Shown here: positions 1-4,262 of the stretch, piece after piece
Numbering within the stretch: position 1 is the first letter of the stretch
How the letters are laid out: each line of letters starts with the position of its first letter
From: Candidatus Woesearchaeota archaeon
GTDB taxonomy: Archaea > Nanobdellota > Nanobdellia > Woesearchaeales > SM23-78
DNA: 7,261 bases
Assembly (NCBI GenBank): GCA_011372335.1
Contig: DRSY01000103.1
Location: 1 to 7,261 of the forward strand
Direction of reading: 5' to 3'
Program-made: the position numbers and the translations under genes
The notes under the pieces: model-generated
The model's input: only the letters and a program-made list of their open reading frames with translations
What the model was told of the DNA's origin: nothing
Databases searched by the model: none

Positions 1-938
1 GTGTTGGGTTCCTTCTTCTTACTGAAGCAGATGTATCCATAAGTGGAGTCTTCGAGTAGTTCTCTGTACACGCAGAGTGTTCCTTTCTTTTTTTGCTGTT
101 GATGAATCTTTCCAACCCTGTAGTTCATGGTTTGAAGTAATAGTCTGAGTGTTCTTAACAAGTCAAGACTCGCAGAGACGTATCTATGACTCCTGCCTGT
201 TACGTAGCCGTCGGAGAGCATTAATCCTTTGATAAACGCTTCTTTTTCTTCTTCTGGGAGTGTGAAGACCCAGTCAGGGATTATCTTGTTCCTTGCTCCG
301 TTTCCGAATCCGAGTGAGTTAATGAACCTGGCGAGGTTCACAGAGTAGATGTATACGTAGTTGGGATCCTTGTCTTTGAGCTCCTTTCTGAATACTTTCT
401 TGTAGAGTTGTTTCAGTCTCTTCCTGGCTTTTGTGTTCCTTGGTATGGCAAAACCGGTTTCTCCTTTGTGCAGTCTGACCCAGCCGTCGCCTACGTAGAG
501 TCCTAGGAATTCCATGAGCTCAGCAGAACTCTTGGTTGGAAGATTAACCTCGTTAATCCGGTTCACTTTGTAGTCTCCTTTCCTTGAGAGCTTTATCCGT
601 GGGAATGCGTAGCTCTTCTTGTTTCTTAGTTTTTTCAACACAATAACTTCGTCTCCTGGTCTTATCTCTGCAAGTGTCTTCCAGACGAGCTTGTTCTCGT
701 GTTTCTTCCTGCTCCTCTTAACAACCAGGAATGGGTGATTAGAAGTTGCTCTTATGCTGTGGTGCAGGGTGCTTAGCTCGTACACCTTCTTAATACCGTT
801 ATCAAAGACTCCTGTGCATCTCTTTAGGACCAGGCTCTTGTTTTCCAGGTTGAACGCGTACACCTTGTCCCCTGGTTTTATATCTGTGATTCTTCTAAGC
901 CCTTTCTCTGTCATGATGAAGGTGTCCAGGCTTAGGCA
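1..938 (-). mobile_element. LAGLIDADG-type intein in PorB, C-terminal end outside window
   Basis: This is an in-frame protein-splicing element with an embedded homing endonuclease, 312 residues visible. Intein residue 1 is Cys (codon 938-936), opening a block A of the form C-L-S-L-D-T-F-I with Gly13. Block B is ATSNHPFLV at 64-72, with the Thr65-x-x-His68 pair that assists the N-S acyl shift. A second Hint strand, [10 protein letters not shown], lies at 92-101. LAGLIDADG motif 1 is LGLYVGDGW at 145-153 (acid Asp151). A block-D-like NKIIPDWV lies at 217-224. Motif 2 is [12 protein letters not shown] at 235-246 (acid Asp243). Both catalytic acids are present and there is no stop or frameshift, so splicing and cleavage both look intact as far as visible. 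The C-terminal blocks F and G (His-Asn) are off the left edge. The PorB family normally reads MNTG here, so the +1 extein residue should be Thr. Splicing competence is inferred. Confidence 0.93.
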
Positions 939-1355
939 GTTCATGTAGCCCTCATTATCAACGCATACATATACAAAGTCATGCCCTCTTTCAAGAGCGC
1001 CTGAGAGTGACTGAAGACCGATATCATAGGTTCCTCCGTCACCGCCGAAGGCAAGGAACTTGATCTCCTTCTGAATTTTCCCTTTTTTCTTCAAGACATT
1101 ATAAGCTGCTTCTACTCCGCTAATAGTAGCAGCTGCGTTCTCAAAAGCGTTATGTATCCATGGCACGTTCCAAGCAGTGTAGGGGTAGATGGTTGTGCTT
1201 ACTTCTAAGCAGCCAGTCGCAGTGGCTACTACTATGGGGTGCTTGGTTCCTCTCATAACAGCTCTTGCTATGATGCTGAGAGCGCATCCAGGGCATAGCC
1301 TGTGGCCTGGTGCGAGTCTCTCCTTGGTCAGTGCTAGTTCTCTTATATTTGGCAT
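1..1355 (-). CDS. porB: Pyruvate:ferredoxin oxidoreductase beta subunit, intein-interrupted, 3' end outside window
   Basis: This is the thiamine-diphosphate (ThDP) subunit of a 2-oxoacid:ferredoxin oxidoreductase, which interconverts pyruvate + CoA and acetyl-CoA + CO2 in the cytoplasm. The N-extein is residues 1-139. It shows GHRLCPGC (Cys21, Cys24) and ATGC (Cys49), three of the usual four [4Fe-4S] ligands; the fourth is expected in the missing C-terminal part. The ThDP motif begins with GDG at 105-107 and continues to DNEGYMN at 133-139, with Asn134 at the Mg-ligand position about 28 residues after Asp106. After Asn139 the frame enters an intein without a stop. The ATG at 1355 is preceded by GAGGGAG with a 9-base spacer. 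It is the last visible gene of the por operon, 148 bases after porA. Pyruvate is inferred as substrate from family likeness and the neighbouring pps; another 2-oxoacid such as 2-ketoisovalerate is not excluded. Confidence 0.93.
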   Translation of the reverse strand, partial: MPNIRELALTKERLAPGHRLCPGCALSIIARAVMRGTKHPIVVATATGCLEVSTTIYPYTAWNVPWIHNAFENAAATISGVEAAYNVLKKKGKIQKEIKFLAFGGDGGTYDIGLQSLSGALERGHDFVYVCVDNEGYMNCLSLDTFIMTEKGLRRITDIKPGDKVYAFNLENKSLVLKRCTGVFDNGIKKVYELSTLHHSIRATSNHPFLVVKRSRKKHENKLVWKTLAEIRPGDEVIVLKKLRNKKSYAFPRIKLSRKGDYKVNRINEVNLPTKSSAELMEFLGLYVGDGWVRLHKGETGFAIPRNTKARKRLKQLYKKVFRKELKDKDPNYVYIYSVNLARFINSLGFGNGARNKIIPDWVFTLPEEEKEAFIKGLMLSDGYVTGRSHRYVSASLDLLRTLRLLLQTMNYRVGKIHQQQKKKGTLCVYRELLEDSTYGYICFSKKKEPN

Positions 1356-1364
1356 TTTTGTTTT

Positions 1365-1389
1365 CTCCCTCGCGAACAGTGTGAGCGAG
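1365..1389 (-). promoter_or_regulatory. porB Shine-Dalgarno site with a small overlapping hairpin
   Basis: On the minus strand GAGGGAG (1371-1365) lies 9 bases before the porB ATG and fixes the start at 1355. A short inverted repeat, CTCGC (1389-1385) with GCGAG (1373-1369), could fold with an 11-base loop. Its 3' arm overlaps the first three bases of the ribosome-binding site. The site is clear. The hairpin is short (5 bp) and its effect is inference. Confidence 0.6.
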
Positions 1390-1395
1390 CAATTA

Positions 1396-1403
1396 ATTAT
1401 TTA
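1396..1403 (-). promoter_or_regulatory. Possible internal promoter (TATA-like) for porB
   Basis: Minus-strand TAAATAAT at 1403-1396 follows an A-rich BRE-like stretch (AAAAAAC, 1410-1404). It sits about 45 bases before the porB ATG, leaving a leader of roughly 20 bases. The porA-porB gap of 148 bases is the only wide gap in the operon and contains no minus-strand T-tract terminator. Read-through from porA is therefore also likely. In AT-rich DNA such TATA-like strings arise by chance, so this is weak. Confidence 0.3.
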
Positions 1404-1503
1404 GTTTTTTCTCTTCTTATCCTTGTTTCTTCCCACTTATTTTCTTTTCTGGTCATTAAATCTTTTTTGTTCAATAATCAGGTTCTGGGGGCTTGCTCTT
1501 GTT

Positions 1504-2685
1504 TTATTCCCGCACCCCTAAGTACCTCACTCTCTTTCCTATATTACCGTTCTTTACTTCTTCTAACTCCTTGAACACTCTTCTTACTTGTTCCAGGTCT
1601 AGTTCTCTGCCTCCGAGGCCGTAGACATAATTAATAATGTTGGGTTTTTCTTTTTCTTCATGAAAACTACTTCTTATCTCTGTGAAGAGCGGACCTCCGA
1701 AGCCTCCGAAGCTAGCACTCCTGTCAAGCACAGCAACAGCTCTTACTCTGCTAAGCTTCTCGACGATCATGTTATTAAGCCATGGCCTGAAGACGCGGAC
1801 TTTTAACAAGCCAACCTTTTCTCCTCTTCCTCTGAGCTCATCCACGACCACTCTTACTGTTCCTGCGCTGCTATTAGCGCACACAACCACTTTCTCAGCG
1901 TCATCAAGCTTGTAACCTTCAAAGAAGTCGTAATGCTTGCCTGTTATCCTTCCGAACTCATCAAAGACCTCTCTGATGACTCGCTTGGCGTTCTCCATTG
2001 CTAGGACTTGCTGCCTCTTATGCTCGAAGTAGTAGTCGAACAAGTCAAGAGGGCCGTACGTTACAGGGTTATCAACGTCTAGCAGGGGGTGCTGGGCGTT
2101 GTACTCTCCTATGAAGCTCTTAACAGTCTCATCATCTAGTATCTCAGCTGTTTCAACGCAGTGACTCGTGATGAACCCGTCTTGGCATACCATTACTGGG
2201 AGCAACACGTCAGGGTGCTCTGCTATCCTCACACCCATGATTGTGTTCTCATAGGCTTCTTCTCCGTTCTCTGAGTAGAGCTGGATCCATCCAGAGTCAC
2301 GGCAGCCCATACTATCCGCGTGGTCGCAGTGAATATTAATAGGCGCGCTCAGAGCGCGGTTAACCACGTTCATGACTATTGGGAGCCTTGTACTAGCAGC
2401 GATGTATACTACCTCCCACATGAGTGCTAGGCCGTTAGCACTCGTAGCAGTCATTGCTCTTGCACCAGCAGCACTCGCGCCCACGCATGCACTCATAGCG
2501 CTGTGCTCAGACTCAACTGTTACTAGGTCTGTGTTAACAGCTCCGTCAGCTACGAACTGGGAGAAGGCATGCATGATATTGGTCTGAGGAGTGATTGGGT
2601 AAGCAGCTACGACGTCAGGATTAATCTGACGCATAGCTTCAGCTGTGCATTGTGCGCCTGTTAATGCTCTTCTTGTTTTAGCCAT
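1504..2685 (-). CDS. porA: Pyruvate:ferredoxin oxidoreductase alpha subunit
   Basis: The alpha subunit (393 residues) contains the pyrimidine-binding and transketolase-C-like domains and contributes substrate and ThDP contacts to the heterotetramer. YPITPQT at 29-35 carries the substrate-contacting Thr. VESEHSA at 57-63 carries the conserved Glu that activates ThDP, and TSANGLALMWEVVY at 81-94 and STRLP at 98-102 follow the family pattern. SAPINIHCDHADSM at 113-126 is typical of archaeal PorA. The C-terminal half has the VRVFRPW and LDRSASFGGFGGPL segments seen in intact family members. Length is normal and no damage is visible. I chose the ATG at 2685 because family homology begins at once (AKTRRALTG). 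A longer in-frame start at 2775 would overlap the upstream membrane-protein gene by about 80 bases. There is no clear Shine-Dalgarno site before 2685, and the upstream stop is 7 bases away, so translational coupling is plausible. Confidence 0.95.
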   Translation of the reverse strand: MAKTRRALTGAQCTAEAMRQINPDVVAAYPITPQTNIMHAFSQFVADGAVNTDLVTVESEHSAMSACVGASAAGARAMTATSANGLALMWEVVYIAASTRLPIVMNVVNRALSAPINIHCDHADSMGCRDSGWIQLYSENGEEAYENTIMGVRIAEHPDVLLPVMVCQDGFITSHCVETAEILDDETVKSFIGEYNAQHPLLDVDNPVTYGPLDLFDYYFEHKRQQVLAMENAKRVIREVFDEFGRITGKHYDFFEGYKLDDAEKVVVCANSSAGTVRVVVDELRGRGEKVGLLKVRVFRPWLNNMIVEKLSRVRAVAVLDRSASFGGFGGPLFTEIRSSFHEEKEKPNIINYVYGLGGRELDLEQVRRVFKELEEVKNGNIGKRVRYLGVRE

Positions 2686-2692
2686 CTTAATC

Positions 2693-3091
2693 TTAATTAA
2701 ATAAGGGTTGTCCCTCCACTTTTTTCTTTTTAATATAATCAACCACAGCCCACCATACGAAAATATAAATAGCAAGACTTATAATTGAAGGTGGCGCAAT
2801 TAATTCTGTTCCAGTACTGCCTATTTTAGCGAAAAAGATTATGTACATTATTATTATAATTCCTGTTAGTGATCCAAAACTAATATGCGCCCAGAACTTG
2901 GCTTTTTTCTTTAAGGTAAAGAAATTTATTAACAAAAGAATCCAAGGTACTTCTATGATTAACATCATGATTCCAATAATAAGCATGATTGTTGTTCCAA
3001 AACTAATCAGGTTTATGCTGCTTAATAAATTATTCAGGATTCCTATCAATACCAACACACAAAAAACCCATACAACACCCGGTCTTTTCAT
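2693..3091 (-). CDS. Small four-helix membrane protein of unknown function inside the por operon
   Basis: I do not recognise this 132-residue protein. It starts MKRPGVV and is strongly hydrophobic, with four likely membrane segments at about 6-24, 33-60, 68-90 and 101-121. These are separated by basic stretches (KKKAK at 61-65, KKKK at 121-124) that suggest both termini are cytoplasmic by the positive-inside rule. No catalytic motif or cysteine pair for a cofactor is visible. It lies between porD and porA, with its own AGGAGGG Shine-Dalgarno site overlapping the porD stop, and ends 7 bases before porA, so it is surely cotranscribed. The DNA is much poorer in GC than porA: I count 29% over 2761-2940 against 52% over 2401-2580. 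Part of that follows from Ile/Phe/Lys-rich coding, but recent insertion is possible. Membrane tethering of POR is speculation. Confidence 0.85.
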   Translation of the reverse strand: MKRPGVVWVFCVLVLIGILNNLLSSINLISFGTTIMLIIGIMMLIIEVPWILLLINFFTLKKKAKFWAHISFGSLTGIIIIMYIIFFAKIGSTGTELIAPPSIISLAIYIFVWWAVVDYIKKKKVEGQPLFN

Positions 3092-3098
3092 TTTTTAT

Positions 3099-3105
3099 CC
3101 CTCCT
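3099..3105 (-). promoter_or_regulatory. Ribosome-binding site of the membrane-protein gene, overlapping the porD stop
   Basis: Minus-strand AGGAGGG lies 7 bases before the ATG at 3091. Its first two bases are also part of the porD stop codon TAG (3106-3104). It is the best Shine-Dalgarno match in the operon. It supports real translation of the small membrane protein and coupling to porD. Confidence 0.8.
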
Positions 3106-3490
3106 AATCCTCAAACTCCTTTTCCTCTTTCATCTCAATAGCCTTAAAAGGGCACTCCTCAGCGCATATACCGCAGCCCTTGCAGTAGTCAAGGTCGAAT
3201 CCTCCGAAGTTGCCAAGACCAGGGTTATCACTCACGCCTTTTCTGCCCTTATTAGGATCATCTACTCCTCCAACCCTTATGGCACTGTCCGGGCAGAGCA
3301 TCCAGCAAATCATGCAGTTAGTGCACTTCTCAGGATTATGCACTGGTCTGAAAGTCCTCCAATCACCTGTCTTGTACTTCTTACTACTACCAGCTTCTAG
3401 TATCTTCCCACCTATAGGTATCTCCTTCCATGTCTTCAGGCTCTGCCTGTGCTCCTCGTTGTGCAGGTGGTGGCCGTCTCCTTCCTTCAT
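3104..3490 (-). CDS. porD: Pyruvate:ferredoxin oxidoreductase delta subunit (2x[4Fe-4S] ferredoxin-like)
   Basis: The delta subunit (128 residues) passes electrons from the ThDP site in PorB to external ferredoxin. It has two complete [4Fe-4S] motifs of the bacterial-ferredoxin type: Cys56, 59, 62, 66 (CTNCMICWMLCP) and Cys103, 106, 109, 113 (CKGCGICAEECP). Before them is the GDWRTFRPVHNPEKC segment typical of PorD. The N-terminal 20 residues are His- and Glu-rich (GHHLHNEEH) and are not part of the usual core. The ATG at 3490 overlaps the porG stop in an ATGA arrangement (3490-3487). A GAGGT site lies 6 bases upstream, inside porG. Overlap with porG and the shared family make the assignment firm. 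The same family includes VorD and OorD-like subunits, so substrate identity comes from context. Confidence 0.94.
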   Translation of the reverse strand: MKEGDGHHLHNEEHRQSLKTWKEIPIGGKILEAGSSKKYKTGDWRTFRPVHNPEKCTNCMICWMLCPDSAIRVGGVDDPNKGRKGVSDNPGLGNFGGFDLDYCKGCGICAEECPFKAIEMKEEKEFED

Positions 3491-4059
3491 AAGCCTACCT
3501 CGTTATAAGCCCTTTCAAAGGCATTAACATTCTTCATAGCAAGGTCTTCGCCTAGATGATAAGCGAAGTGTTTTAAGATATGCTTCTTTAACCCCTCGTA
3601 ATCAACAACACCCGTGGCTTTTTCCAAGGCTCCGAGCATAGCAGTATTAGTAACTGCTCTTCCAAGCTCTTCAAGTGCAATCTTAACAGCGTCAATAACA
3701 ATAATCCTGCCATTAAAACCAGTGATACTTTTAACATTATCAACGCCTTGATTAGTATTAACAATTAAGAGACCTCTTTCTTCACTAAGACCTTGTGTTA
3801 CTGGGATGCTCTTAAGCAGTGTCTGGTCAATAACAACAACAACGTCCGGATTAGTAACACCAGAATGAAGATAAATCGGTTTATCACTAATACGAGTAAA
3901 AGCCTTCACAGGAGCTCCTTGCCTCTCAGCACCGTACTCAGGAAAGCTCTGCACATACTTACCCTGCTCAATAGCAGCTTCTGCTAGGAGAGCAGCAGCA
4001 GTCTTTGCACCTTGACCGCCTCTCCCATGAAACCTTGTTTCAAAGACGTCCCTATGCAT
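3487..4059 (-). CDS. porG: Pyruvate:ferredoxin oxidoreductase gamma subunit
   Basis: The gamma subunit (190 residues from the chosen start) is the domain that closes the CoA-binding side of 2-oxoacid:ferredoxin oxidoreductases. The family signature GRGGQGAKTAA appears about 12 residues in. It is followed by FPEYGAERQGAPVKAF and SGVTNPDVVVVID, both hallmarks of the POR/KOR gamma fold, and by VTNTAMLGAL in the second half. Length is normal. Two starts are possible: a GTG at 4071 and an ATG at 4059. I prefer 4059, because GAGG (4069-4066) stands 6 bases before it, whereas the GTG lies within that site. It is the first gene of the operon; its stop overlaps the porD start by 4 bases. A TATA box lies about 55 bases upstream. 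Confidence 0.94.
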   Translation of the reverse strand: MHRDVFETRFHGRGGQGAKTAAALLAEAAIEQGKYVQSFPEYGAERQGAPVKAFTRISDKPIYLHSGVTNPDVVVVIDQTLLKSIPVTQGLSEERGLLIVNTNQGVDNVKSITGFNGRIIVIDAVKIALEELGRAVTNTAMLGALEKATGVVDYEGLKKHILKHFAYHLGEDLAMKNVNAFERAYNEVGL

Positions 4060-4113
4060 AAAAAACCTCACTCAACCCTTTTTTTTAATAATAGAATGCA
4101 TAGAAGAGGATTG

Positions 4114-4120
4114 TTTATAT
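4114..4120 (-). promoter_or_regulatory. Promoter of the por operon (TATA box)
   Basis: Minus-strand ATATAAA (4120-4114) is preceded by an A-rich BRE-like sequence (TAAAAAC, 4127-4121). With the usual archaeal spacing, transcription would start near 4091. That gives a leader of about 30 bases that includes a run of eight A on the transcript strand (4086-4079) and the GAGG site. It is the only good minus-strand TATA candidate in the intergenic region. Confidence 0.6.
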
Positions 4121-4177
4121 GTTTTTAGGAAGAATGTTCTGGCTTTTTTTCTACTGCGCTGTTTTTCTAACAAAAGG

Positions 4178-4186
4178 TTTATATAT
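4178..4186 (+). promoter_or_regulatory. Promoter of pps (BRE/TATA box)
   Basis: TTTATATAT at 4178-4186 is a near-ideal archaeal TATA box. It is preceded by CAAAAGG (4171-4177), a plausible BRE. The start of transcription is expected around 4206-4212, giving a leader of about 50-55 bases. The box lies about 60 bases from the por-operon TATA box, back to back, so the two preinitiation complexes could influence each other. Confidence 0.72.
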
Positions 4187-4200
4187 CCTGGTCAAGTGTT

Positions 4201-4223
4201 CTTAATCTTTGTGAAGGATTAAG
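4201..4223 (+). promoter_or_regulatory. Inverted repeat over the predicted pps transcription start (candidate operator)
   Basis: CTTAATC (4201-4207) and GATTAAG (4217-4223) form a perfect 7-base inverted repeat around a 9-base centre. With a G-T pair and two A-T pairs the stem could reach 10 bp around a GTG loop. It begins about 15 bases downstream of the TATA box and covers the expected start site, a position where a dimeric archaeal repressor would block initiation. A 5'-leader RNA hairpin is the alternative. No matching copy is seen elsewhere in the window. Confidence 0.45.
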
Positions 4224-4248
4224 CATGCACGTAGCACTCAAAAAAAAA

Positions 4249-4255
4249 GAGGTGG
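4249..4255 (+). promoter_or_regulatory. Strong Shine-Dalgarno site deciding the TTG start of pps
   Basis: GAGGTGG at 4249-4255, just after a run of nine A, stands 7 bases before the TTG at 4263. It is a close match to the archaeal anti-Shine-Dalgarno. No ATG or GTG in the pps frame is comparably placed, so the site supports the unusual TTG initiator. Confidence 0.82.
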
Positions 4256-4262
4256 TTTTGGT

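Noticed and set aside
754..948. Plus-strand 64-residue frame within the intein
   Set aside because: It is antisense to the intein, where blocks A and B are unmistakable on the minus strand. It has no recognisable content.
1150..1404. Open frames on both strands across the start of porB (80 and 71 residues)
   Set aside because: They lie in other frames over the N-extein of porB, whose sequence matches its family. Their translations look like shadows with no motif or ribosome-binding site.
2686..2775. A 30-residue N-terminal extension of PorA from an ATG at 2775
   Set aside because: It would overlap the membrane-protein gene by about 80 bases. Family homology starts right after the ATG at 2685, and the extension looks like an out-of-frame reading.
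4060..4071. GTG start at 4071 for porG
   Set aside because: It falls inside the GTGAGG that serves as the Shine-Dalgarno site for the ATG at 4059. The four extra residues add no conserved sequence.
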